Assembly (NCBI GenBank): GCA_017547065.1
Contig: JAFYRC010000317.1
Span: forward strand, 1 to 9,207
Reading direction: 5' to 3'
Origin: Tidjanibacter sp.
GTDB lineage: Bacteria > Bacteroidota > Bacteroidia > Bacteroidales > Rikenellaceae
Length of the DNA: 9,207 nt
A program made the position numbers and the translations under genes. This document shows positions 1-7,310 of the stretch, piece by piece (position 1 is the first letter of the stretch; each line of letters starts with the position of its first letter). A model generated the notes under the pieces. It had not been told where the DNA came from, ran no database searches, and was given only the letters and a program-made list of their open reading frames with translations.

Positions 1-1
1 C

Positions 2-490
2 GGCAACTATGGTCGTACACAGTGGAACTTGGGTAACTTCAGCATTGTGGGTAAGGCAGGTCTTGACGAGGGCCAGCTCTACGATGCAGCAACCGCTGGT
101 TGGCAGTTTGTCTATGAGGCCGGCTATGAGGGCTGTACCGGTGGCTACCAGACCGCCTGCTCGCTCCCCGACGTTAACAGCACCCGTCTGCTGTTCCGTG
201 CAGAGTTCAAACCCTCCGAGGACCACAAAGTGTGGGCAATCTCGGCTCCCATCGAGAAGCAGGAGGATGTAAACCTCGGTTTCGACAAACCTGTGGCTGT
301 GAAGGCCTATGCCGATCCCACTATGAAGTCCTACTACCACATCTACGACACTCCCGGTGAGTACACCGCAACATTCATTGGTGTGAACGCCAGCGCCTAC
401 GGTCGCTACGAGGTGTTGCGCCAGGCAACCGTTAAGGTTGTGAACGATGGTGGCTCGATTGGTCAACCCACACCCGATGAGTGGCAATAA
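2..490 (+). CDS. C-terminal part of a DUF5017-like surface protein (5' end outside window)
   Basis: The reading frame is open from the left edge, so this is the last 162 residues of a longer protein; the TTG near base 29 is an internal Leu codon and not a start. The visible part has two segments: a beta-rich region rich in Gly, Tyr and Asn, then a tail with WAISAPI, FDKPVAVKAYA and YDTPGEYTATFIGVNAS. This 'W-x-I-S-x-P ... Y-x-Y/I-x-x-x-G-x-Y' pattern resembles the C-terminus of DUF5017-type Bacteroidetes lipoproteins, which occur in polysaccharide utilisation loci where SusE/F-like glycan-binding proteins sit. The end of the next gene has the same order of motifs (an RTQ strand, F-x-P, K/A-P-V/I, G-T/E-Y), so the two are probably related. 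The stop is TAA and the next gene starts 25 bp later. The family call comes from remembered patterns, not a search. Signal sequence and N-terminal domains cannot be seen. Confidence 0.85.
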   Translation, partial: GNYGRTQWNLGNFSIVGKAGLDEGQLYDAATAGWQFVYEAGYEGCTGGYQTACSLPDVNSTRLLFRAEFKPSEDHKVWAISAPIEKQEDVNLGFDKPVAVKAYADPTMKSYYHIYDTPGEYTATFIGVNASAYGRYEVLRQATVKVVNDGGSIGQPTPDEWQ

Positions 491-515
491 ACCCCTATAA
501 AACGACAAAAAAGCT

Positions 516-2345
516 ATGAAGAAATTAGTTATATTTTCATTAGGCGTTGCTGCTGTGCTGTGTGGTTGCTACAATGAGGCCCCCACACAAGGCAGCATCG
601 AAGGTGCACAGGAGTTTGTGGCCACAACGGGTGATGCATCCCGCATCACCATTGAGAGTGGCGAGGTGGCTCCCGTGCTGAAGTGGGAGGAGGCCGACCA
701 GGTTGGTATCTTCGACCGCACCGAGGACGCAAGGCGCAACTACTGCTACGATGTTAACCTCGTGGAGGGTAGCGACAACTGCGACCTCGTGGCAAACGAT
801 GCCCAGAAGGTCTATTACAGCGTTAAGGGCGAGGCTTCAACCTACTATGCCTACGCTCCCTACAATGCCGAGGCCAACGCTCCTGCGTGCGACTTCCCCA
901 TCGCTCTGCCCAGGGTGCAGACCGCTACCGCTGTTGGTAGCATTGCCCACCTGAAAGATGTGAACTTTATGATGGCACAGCCCCTCACCGTGGAGAGCGG
1001 TGCTGCAAACCTCTGCTTCGAGAGCGCATTTGCATTCGTGAAGCTGGATGTTGCACTTACAGAGAGCGCTTCGGTGCCCGTTAAGCAGGTGAGGATTAAG
1101 TCCACTTCGGCCAACCTTTCGACCGAGAATGCAACCATCGACCTCACAACCGAGGGCGGTGCTATCGTTGCTATCGAGGGTAGTGGCGAGGTGGTTTTGG
1201 TAGTTGAGGGTGGTATGACCCTCTCGTCTACTCCCCAGAGCCTCTACTGCTTTGTGCTGCCCGGTGCTCACGCAGCAGGTACCCTCACTGCCGAGGTGGT
1301 TGCTGTGAACAACGCTGTGGCAACCATTCAGTTGCCCGCCGTGGAGTTCAAGCCCAACCGCTACTACACCCAGACTCTTTCCGTTGCAATGAACGACTTT
1401 GTTGCAGCCGAGGAGTTCAAGGCTAACGAGGTTAGGACCGGTAAGGTTGGCGAGCCCGTAACCTTCACCTTCGAGGGTGTGGCCGACGCTATCGACCTCT
1501 ACACCGGCGAGGTTGGACACGACTACCTCTGGAAAGACACCAACCGCTACGTCGTTGAGCAACTCTTGATGTCGTTCAACTACGGCCTTGTCAATGGTGA
1601 TGATGTTCAGCCCGAGTTGTTCCGTATTAAGGTTTCGAACAACTACAACCACGGTATTGGCATCTACACCGAGGAAGAGATTCTTAAAGCCAATTGGACT
1701 GATATTTCGGACTTGTTCAACTTCCCGACCTCGAAAGCAGAGGCCGAAGCGAATGGCATCTGGTCAACATCGGCATCAAACTATGTGGTTGGTGCTTCCG
1801 ATTTGGATATTACCTCCTATGTAGACACCTCGAAGGAGTTGACCATTGGTATGTTCTATCGTGTAACCGGCATCCCCGCAGATGAGAAGGTTAGTGGCCA
1901 CGGACGTACCCAGGTAACCATTTCGAGCTTCAGACTCAATAGCCGTGCCGAGGATGGTACCGTTACCAACCTGATTGCCAATGCAAATGCCAATACGGCT
2001 TATATGGTAGAGGGCTCTGGTTATGCAGAGTATCCTCACGCAACGGCATTCCCCACCTTCAAAAACAGCTCGACTTTGGGCAACTATGCGATTTTCACTT
2101 CGACATTCCAGCCTCCCGTAAACTTGTATGCCTACATGATTACCAAACCCGTAACTCCAAGGCGCACCAACCTTGGTACCGACACGCCTGTTGTGGTGCA
2201 GAGTGAGACCGACGCTCCCCAGAGCTCCTTCTCCTACACCTTCAACGAGGCTGGTACCTACAAGGTAGTTGTGGTTGGACGTGCCAAGTCGATTACCGGT
2301 GCCGTTGAGGACAAGGTATTTGAGTTTGAGATTGTCATTGAATAA
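516..2345 (+). CDS. Fimbrillin-like / DUF5017-like fusion lipoprotein, probable surface glycan-binding protein
   Basis: This encodes 609 residues. The N-terminus MKKLVIFSLGVAAVLCGC is a lipoprotein signal with lipidated Cys18 (lipobox LCGC), so the protein is exported and lipid-anchored. Residues about 30-290 look like the fimbrillin-like fold of Bacteroidetes: a 'W-E-x-x-D-x-V-G-I-F' strand near 57-66, YYAYAPYNAE at 110-119, an 'ALPRVQT' strand at 130-136 and HLKDVNFMMA at 145-154. Residues about 297-608 match the DUF5017/SusE-like layout: a 'VGEPVTFTFEG' strand at 311-321, then DLYTGEVGHDY at 327-337, a central beta-rich domain, and a final immunoglobulin-like strand pair around NEAGTYKVVVVG (577-588). 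A role in binding extracellular glycan, or in a surface appendage, is inferred from these folds and the context. The start is the first ATG before the signal peptide and follows an A-rich leader. The second half uses more AT-rich codons (ATT, TTG, TCA, AAT) than the first. The gene lies 25 bp after the previous gene and 15 bp before the next. Confidence 0.85.
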   Translation: MKKLVIFSLGVAAVLCGCYNEAPTQGSIEGAQEFVATTGDASRITIESGEVAPVLKWEEADQVGIFDRTEDARRNYCYDVNLVEGSDNCDLVANDAQKVYYSVKGEASTYYAYAPYNAEANAPACDFPIALPRVQTATAVGSIAHLKDVNFMMAQPLTVESGAANLCFESAFAFVKLDVALTESASVPVKQVRIKSTSANLSTENATIDLTTEGGAIVAIEGSGEVVLVVEGGMTLSSTPQSLYCFVLPGAHAAGTLTAEVVAVNNAVATIQLPAVEFKPNRYYTQTLSVAMNDFVAAEEFKANEVRTGKVGEPVTFTFEGVADAIDLYTGEVGHDYLWKDTNRYVVEQLLMSFNYGLVNGDDVQPELFRIKVSNNYNHGIGIYTEEEILKANWTDISDLFNFPTSKAEAEANGIWSTSASNYVVGASDLDITSYVDTSKELTIGMFYRVTGIPADEKVSGHGRTQVTISSFRLNSRAEDGTVTNLIANANANTAYMVEGSGYAEYPHATAFPTFKNSSTLGNYAIFTSTFQPPVNLYAYMITKPVTPRRTNLGTDTPVVVQSETDAPQSSFSYTFNEAGTYKVVVVGRAKSITGAVEDKVFEFEIVIE

Positions 2346-2360
2346 GGACGTTTATAAAAG

Positions 2361-3983
2361 ATGAAAAGAGAGAAAATGTTTATGCATTTTGGACTGCTTA
2401 TTTCGCTGTTTTGTGCCGCCTGCGTTGGCGGCACAGAGCAGCAGCCCGACAACACACCCCAGTGGCCCATCACCGACGATGGCGTGCTCAACGTATATGG
2501 CGAACTCATCGACGTGCGCAATGTGGCCAAGGAGAGTGTCTATCCCATTAACTCGGACTACCTCTACAACGAGTCGCTCCCATCGGAGGTGGCAAAGTTG
2601 AAGTGTGCAGTGAGTGTGATGGAGATGCGTGGTGTGGAAAAAATTGCCTGCTCGCAGGTGTGTGGTGTCTATGTGGCCTTCACAGAACCAATCAATGCCC
2701 CCGGATGGACAGACCTCGGTAAGACCTTTGTGGTGGCCAACGAAAGCGGTACAAAACGTATGCAGTACTCTCTCTATCGCTACAAAATCGACAAACCGAT
2801 GCAGTGGGTGGATGTTCCCCAAGTGGAGGGACAAGCCGTCAGTACGCTCGTGTTTGCTCCGGAAATCACGGTGCAGGGTACCGAGTCCTACGGTACCCTC
2901 ATCGCGAAAGTCGATAACTTGAGAGGACACAATGTTACAAACCCCAGCATTATCTGCCTGCCCAATGGAGAGCTGCTGGTGGGATGTAATGGACCCCTCC
3001 GTAACTCCGCAGGAAAACACGTTGTCTTCTACGCCTCGAAAGATGGCGGTAAGACTTGGACGGTGCGCAACAAGGGACAGTTCCAAATGTCCTACGAGAG
3101 CACATTCCTGCACAATGGCGTGCTCTACGTTATGGGTGCCGATGATGCGGCAGGTAATGTGGCAATACACGCCTCCTACGACAACGGCTACACTTGGACC
3201 GATGCCGTAGATGCCAACTCCGGACTCCTCCTCGAAGGAGCATTCCACTCCGCCCCCGTGCCCGTGGCCATCTGGAACGGACGCATTTGGAGGGCTATGG
3301 AGACAAACGAAACAAACAAAAAAGTATTTGTGATGTCGGCCCCCGTGGATGCCAACCTCCTCGCTGCCAGCTCGTGGACTATGACCAATATGATTACCTA
3401 CGACAAAACCTGGGATGTGAATGGCAATGGTCTGAAAGGCTCGCAGATGATTGAGGGTAATGTGGTGGTGACGCCCGATGGTAATCTCGTGAACATCCTG
3501 AGGGTGGACGAGAGGCGCTATGGCCGCACCGTGGCTATGGTCAACGTGGAGAGCAGTAAGAAAATCTCCTTCACACCCGCAACAGGCTTCTATACAATGC
3601 CCGGTGGTGGTAAGAAATTCACCATCAGGTTTGACGAGCAGAGCGGTAAGTATTGGGCCATAACCAACCCCGCCGACCAAAAATACTATGGCAATCAAGC
3701 CGAGGGTTACTACACCAATGGTATCACCGCCGACCTGCTGCGCAACAAGATGTCGCTGTGTAGCTCGCTCGACCTGAAAACCTGGACCGTCGAGAGGGAA
3801 CTGTTGCACTCCGACGACCCATTCTTCCACGGCTTCCAGTATGTCGATTGGCAGTTTGACGGCGACGACATTGTGGCCGTTATCCGTATGGCAGCACCCG
3901 AAGAGCGTGGTCTGCCCAACCGTCAGCACGACGCAAATATGCTCTCGTTCTTCCGTGTGGAGAACTTCCGAACAAGACAATAA
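2361..3983 (+). CDS. Sialidase-superfamily (BNR/Asp-box) beta-propeller lipoprotein
   Basis: This encodes 540 residues. The N-terminal signal ends at FCAAC, with Cys21 as the likely lipidation site; Cys at the -3 position makes the lipobox imperfect. Residues about 35-180 form an N-terminal beta-rich domain. From about 185 the propeller begins: NPSIICLPNGELLVG (194-208), Asp-box SKDGGKTW (226-233), Asp-box SYDNGYTW (272-279), and a degenerate one, SLDLKTW (469-475). The C-terminal part contains HGFQYVDWQFDGDD (490-503) and HDAN (523-526), a pattern I associate with Bacteroidetes proteins labelled exo-alpha-sialidase or BNR-repeat hydrolase. The classical Arg-Ile-Pro motif of GH33 sialidases is not visible at the first blade, where NPSII takes its place, so sialic acid cleavage should not be assumed. 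The protein may be a glycoside hydrolase of another specificity, a lyase-like propeller or a binding protein. The ATG at 2361 is used because it precedes a complete signal peptide; MFMHF at codon 6 is an alternative start. Confidence 0.85.
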   Translation: MKREKMFMHFGLLISLFCAACVGGTEQQPDNTPQWPITDDGVLNVYGELIDVRNVAKESVYPINSDYLYNESLPSEVAKLKCAVSVMEMRGVEKIACSQVCGVYVAFTEPINAPGWTDLGKTFVVANESGTKRMQYSLYRYKIDKPMQWVDVPQVEGQAVSTLVFAPEITVQGTESYGTLIAKVDNLRGHNVTNPSIICLPNGELLVGCNGPLRNSAGKHVVFYASKDGGKTWTVRNKGQFQMSYESTFLHNGVLYVMGADDAAGNVAIHASYDNGYTWTDAVDANSGLLLEGAFHSAPVPVAIWNGRIWRAMETNETNKKVFVMSAPVDANLLAASSWTMTNMITYDKTWDVNGNGLKGSQMIEGNVVVTPDGNLVNILRVDERRYGRTVAMVNVESSKKISFTPATGFYTMPGGGKKFTIRFDEQSGKYWAITNPADQKYYGNQAEGYYTNGITADLLRNKMSLCSSLDLKTWTVERELLHSDDPFFHGFQYVDWQFDGDDIVAVIRMAAPEERGLPNRQHDANMLSFFRVENFRTRQ

Positions 3984-4031
3984 AGATTTTTACGATATAC
4001 ATTTTCCGACAAAACAAAAACCTCATACGCT

Positions 4032-6080
4032 ATGAAACTTCTGGCTAAACTCACTCTGATGTGCTGCTTGGCACTTGCAACCCTTACCTCGGCCGCTTCG
4101 GCACAGACGCTCGTGAGCGGTAAGCCCATCAAGTCGGGCGAAAAGGAGGGACTCTCGCCCCTCTGGTTTGGTATGACCTACAGCAATCAGCCCCGTGGCT
4201 ATGCCTACATATCCTCGCAGGAGTACCCCGACATCTTCGTGTGGATTGCTTCGGGTTCCCCCGAGGTGCGCAACTGCCTCTTCCGCAGCCCCTTTGAGTC
4301 GGTGGCCGAGGACGGTAGTCTTATCTATGGCGAGCCCGTGGAGGTGGTAATGCCCTGGGAGAAGAAAGCCAAGGGTAAGCCTTCGAGTATGACCATCTGG
4401 CAGGACGGCAAGAAGGGTGCTACCTATGCCTTCTGGATGAATGCCAAGAAGTGTATCGTGGGCAAACTGCACCGCAGTGGTAACTACTTCGAATCGGTGG
4501 AGGAGTTTGCTGTTAATGGCACCGCTGCCGTTGCAGGCTTTGAGGTGTGGAGTAAGGATGGTCAGATTATCGACTGCGCAATCCTCTCGGGCGACAAGGT
4601 TTCCTATCGCCCCGCCGACACCGAGGGTAAAGATCCCGTGGCGAATGCCGTCTCCTACTACGATGGCGCAAGCATCTATCGTGGCGAGCTTCCCTATGAT
4701 GGTGTCTACCACACCGCCTTTGACCTGAGGTCGAAGACCATCGTGGAGGACTACGAACTTGTTACTCCCGACAACAAAACTATGCTCTCCGGCTCGAAGG
4801 TTATTCGTGTGGAGAACAAGAAGAAGGGCCTCGATGGCTACATCGTTACCTCCTCGCTCGGCTCGATGAAATATGTGCCCGCACGCAAAAGCGAAAACTA
4901 CGACCACGTGAGGGGCGAGGACGGCAATGTTCTCAATCACCCCACATTTGGTGCAAGAGCCATGTCGTTCCCTTCGGCCGATGGCACCCGTTGCGATATG
5001 ATCATCGGTGGTGAGGGTGCTGTATACCACTACCGCTTCCTCGGTATGGACAAGCAGAGCGGTATGCCTCGCTACTCGGAGCCCAAAGTGGTGTTGCAGC
5101 GCAATGCCGACCTCTTCTCCGGCTCGCTCACCGTACCCAACGTGGTTGATTGGGATGGCGACGGTGTGCTCGACATCGTGTCGGGTAACTCGGAGGGTAG
5201 GCTCCTCTTCTTCAAGAACAATGGCACCAACCGCGAGCCTAAATTCTTGATGTCGGAGCGTATTTGCGCCGCTGGTGAGCCCATCTGCATCCGCCCCGGC
5301 TACCACGTAGTTCAGGGCCCGCTGGAGGCTTCGTGGGGCTATCTGTGCCCAACGGTGGTGGACTGGAATGGCGACGGACTGCTGGATGTTATTGTGTCGG
5401 GCTCCAAGGCCAAGTATGAGCTTATGCTCAACGAGGGTACCGCTACCGAGCCCAAGCTCGCCGCTCCCCGTGTGATCTCGTGCGACAACCTCGAGTTGTG
5501 GGGTACTTGGCGTGTAAGGCCCGCCATTGCTAACATCAACGGCAAGATGGCTATGGTGATTATGGACGACGACAACGAGTTGCACCTCTACCACAGGGTG
5601 GACAACTACAACGTGGCCGACGCTGGCAAACTCCGCCTGAAGAATGGTCAGTACATCAGCGGTCACAACAAGAATAACGAGCGCTATGGCCAGAAGGGCC
5701 GTGGTAAGCTCGCCTTTGTGGATTGGGACGGCGACGGCAACCTCGACCTCTTGGTTGGCTCCGTGAAACGCTCCTCCTATCCCTCGCCTGAGAGGGGCCT
5801 TCCCTTCTCGCGCTTCAAACGCAAAGCCTATGGTATGCAGGTTATGTTGTTCCGCAATGCCGGTAGCAACAAGAATATGAAGTTTGAGGAGCCCGTGCAG
5901 TTGCAGTTCCGTGGCGAGGACTTCTACCTGGGTGCCCACTCCAACGCTCCCTTCCCCTGTATGCTGGGCGACACCTCGGGTGGTGTAAACCTGCTGGTGG
6001 GCTGCGAGAGCGGTAAGTTCTTCTTCTTCGAGCACAAGGACGTCACAACCGTGTCGATTGACGAGGTGAAGTCGAAATAA
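4032..6080 (+). CDS. Secreted VCBS/FG-GAP-repeat beta-propeller protein, first of three tandem paralogues
   Basis: This encodes 682 residues. The N-terminus is a Sec signal peptide ending SAASA|Q near residue 24, with no lipobox, unlike the two downstream paralogues; the protein should be periplasmic or released. Three clear calcium-binding FG-GAP loops are seen: DWDGDGVLD (373-381), DWNGDGLLD (444-452) and DWDGDGNLD (564-572). Each is followed by a strand such as DIVSGNSEGRLLFFKN. Weaker blades appear as PDIFVWIASGS (66-76), DMIIGGEGAVYHYR (322-335), MAMVIMDDDNELHLYH (506-521) and NLLVGCESGKFFFFE (653-667), which together could make a seven-bladed propeller. Stretches shared with the next gene include GYLCPTVVDWNGDGL, WRVRPAIA, RSSYPSPERGLP (580-591) and LGAHSNAP (633-640). 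No catalytic motif is recognised. FG-GAP/VCBS propellers are known in adhesins and in some polysaccharide lyases, so glycan binding or cleavage is an inference from context. The 48-bp gap upstream is the widest in the window. Confidence 0.85.
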   Translation: MKLLAKLTLMCCLALATLTSAASAQTLVSGKPIKSGEKEGLSPLWFGMTYSNQPRGYAYISSQEYPDIFVWIASGSPEVRNCLFRSPFESVAEDGSLIYGEPVEVVMPWEKKAKGKPSSMTIWQDGKKGATYAFWMNAKKCIVGKLHRSGNYFESVEEFAVNGTAAVAGFEVWSKDGQIIDCAILSGDKVSYRPADTEGKDPVANAVSYYDGASIYRGELPYDGVYHTAFDLRSKTIVEDYELVTPDNKTMLSGSKVIRVENKKKGLDGYIVTSSLGSMKYVPARKSENYDHVRGEDGNVLNHPTFGARAMSFPSADGTRCDMIIGGEGAVYHYRFLGMDKQSGMPRYSEPKVVLQRNADLFSGSLTVPNVVDWDGDGVLDIVSGNSEGRLLFFKNNGTNREPKFLMSERICAAGEPICIRPGYHVVQGPLEASWGYLCPTVVDWNGDGLLDVIVSGSKAKYELMLNEGTATEPKLAAPRVISCDNLELWGTWRVRPAIANINGKMAMVIMDDDNELHLYHRVDNYNVADAGKLRLKNGQYISGHNKNNERYGQKGRGKLAFVDWDGDGNLDLLVGSVKRSSYPSPERGLPFSRFKRKAYGMQVMLFRNAGSNKNMKFEEPVQLQFRGEDFYLGAHSNAPFPCMLGDTSGGVNLLVGCESGKFFFFEHKDVTTVSIDEVKSK

Positions 6081-6116
6081 GAGATGTAAATAACGCCTGT
6101 TTAGAACGCATACCAA

Positions 6117-7262
6117 ATGCAGAAAACCATGAAACTAAAAGGGTTGATATGTGGCGCAGTGGTGTCGCTTGCTGTGTTGGCAGGCGGCTGCGACTCGCCG
6201 GAAAAATATGAACCAACACCCAACGAAAGTGATAAGCCAACCATCATCCCCGGACGTCCTCTGGAGAGCGGTAAGGCTATTGTGTCGAGCGCAACGAAGG
6301 GAGTCGCACCTCTGGCGGTAGACTTCTGCTACTCCTCGGTTGTGGTGGGAAGTGTCTATGAGAGCTCTTCCTACTGGCCCGACCTTTTTGTGGTCGGTAC
6401 GGGTGGACTTACGAGCCCCTATGGTGGTAAGCGAGGCCTCAACTACTCGAAATTCTGCGGTGTGGACGCGCAGGGACGACTTATCTACTCTCACATGCAG
6501 GCCATCAAGACGGCCCCCTGGGATGTGGAGTCGGCGGCAGTGAAGATTGTGAAGATTGCCGGCGAAATCTATGGTATCCAGGCCACAAAGTCGAAATTGA
6601 ACGTGGCTCGCTACGATAGGGAGTCGAGGTCGTTCGGTACGGAGTGGACATATAGCAACAAACTCACGGGTGTGCCCTATAGTGTATCGACCTTCGACCT
6701 TGTGGTGGATAGTAGTGGCACCTCGGCCGACCTGACCATTATGTGCTACTCGGTGGGTGGTAGTTCGCCCGAGAGCGACTATGTGGAGGACTCTCTCTAC
6801 GATAGCGCAGGCTTCTACCTCGGCGTCATTCCCGAGGGTGTGATCTATCGCACCAAAATCAAACTCCCCGACTGGACCCAGGATGCCGACATTGTTCAGG
6901 TTGGTAAGGACAATTGCGTGATTATCGAGCCTACAACTGTGGCTCAGGTGAGTGGTAAGGATTGGAGTGGCTACCTGATGGCCAACAAGGCGGGAGCGCT
7001 CAAATACCTCTCGGCCTCCTCGAACGATGTGGCTGACTACCTTGTGGACACCGACGGCAAGCAGTTGGTGAACCGTAGCAACGTGAAGCGTATCACCGTT
7101 GTGAATGCCGACCGAGATGGTCAGTTCGACGATTTCATCACTTCCGGCGAGGGCTCGATGTGGCTCTACCGCTACTCGGGTAAGCGCAACTCCTTCGGTA
7201 CCCCCATCTACAAGGCCGCAGAGTTGGTGCTGATGGAGGAGGGCGACCTCTTCTCCGGCTAG
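6117..7262 (+). CDS. Lipoprotein paralogue of the VCBS propeller, N-terminal part ending at an in-frame amber codon
   Basis: This encodes 381 residues before a TAG stop. The signal sequence ends VLAGGC, with Cys25 as the probable lipid anchor. A second ATG at 6129 (MKLKGLICG) is the likelier start, because the other two paralogues begin MK-L/R and the bases just before it are A-rich; that would place the Cys at residue 21. The segment matches genes 4 and 6 in PDLFVVGTGG (88-97), SFGTEW (172-177), SLYDSAGFYLGVIPEGVIY (226-244), MANKAGALKYL (288-298) and the loop NADRDGQFDD (330-339). It stops just before the first strong FG-GAP loop. A normal stop would lie at 8199-8201, and the homologous product of gene 4 runs to 682 residues, so this is a broken or recoded gene and not a naturally short protein. 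Without readthrough, the product would be a lipid-anchored fragment lacking all three DWDGDG-type loops and is probably unstable. Confidence 0.7.
   Translation: MQKTMKLKGLICGAVVSLAVLAGGCDSPEKYEPTPNESDKPTIIPGRPLESGKAIVSSATKGVAPLAVDFCYSSVVVGSVYESSSYWPDLFVVGTGGLTSPYGGKRGLNYSKFCGVDAQGRLIYSHMQAIKTAPWDVESAAVKIVKIAGEIYGIQATKSKLNVARYDRESRSFGTEWTYSNKLTGVPYSVSTFDLVVDSSGTSADLTIMCYSVGGSSPESDYVEDSLYDSAGFYLGVIPEGVIYRTKIKLPDWTQDADIVQVGKDNCVIIEPTTVAQVSGKDWSGYLMANKAGALKYLSASSNDVADYLVDTDGKQLVNRSNVKRITVVNADRDGQFDDFITSGEGSMWLYRYSGKRNSFGTPIYKAAELVLMEEGDLFSG
7260..7262 (+). other. In-frame amber (TAG) codon interrupting the 694-codon reading frame 6117-8201
   Basis: Codon 382 of the frame starting at 6117 is TAG. 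The homologous codon in gene 4 (5124-5126, residue 365) is TCG for serine, so one C-to-A change accounts for it. The surrounding block 7245-7279 is otherwise identical to 5109-5143. The same frame continues past the TAG for 312 codons, keeps all conserved motifs and ends in TAA at the position expected from gene 4. All five gene ends visible in the window use TAA, so this is the only TAG in the register of a gene. It may be a recent nonsense mutation, a sequencing or assembly error, or a suppressed codon; the sequence alone cannot decide. Confidence 0.9.
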
Positions 7263-7310
7263 CTCACCGTACCCAACGTTGTCGATTGGGACGGCGACGG
7301 TAGGCTGGAT

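Noticed and set aside
2352..3980. 542-residue reading frame on the - strand opposite the sialidase-like gene
   Set aside because: It is exactly codon-aligned with the + strand gene and open because that gene avoids TTA, CTA and TCA codons. Its translation is rich in His, Val and Gly and shows no signal peptide or family motif.
3984..4031. Possible Bacteroidetes promoter in the widest intergenic gap (TACATTTT near 3998 resembles the TAnnTTTG -7 element)
   Set aside because: There is no TTTG -33 element at a suitable distance upstream, and a 7-of-8 match in a T-rich gap is weak evidence.
4023..6116. 697-residue reading frame on the - strand opposite the first propeller gene
   Set aside because: It is a codon-aligned antisense shadow of the 4032-6080 gene. 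The + strand protein has a signal peptide and conserved calcium loops, and the antisense product has neither.
7245..7279. 35-nt near-identical match to 5109-5143 considered as a mobile-element or recombination-site repeat
   Set aside because: It lies inside homologous codons of two paralogous genes encoding the same motif, so shared ancestry or gene conversion explains it; there are no flanking inverted repeats or recombinase genes.
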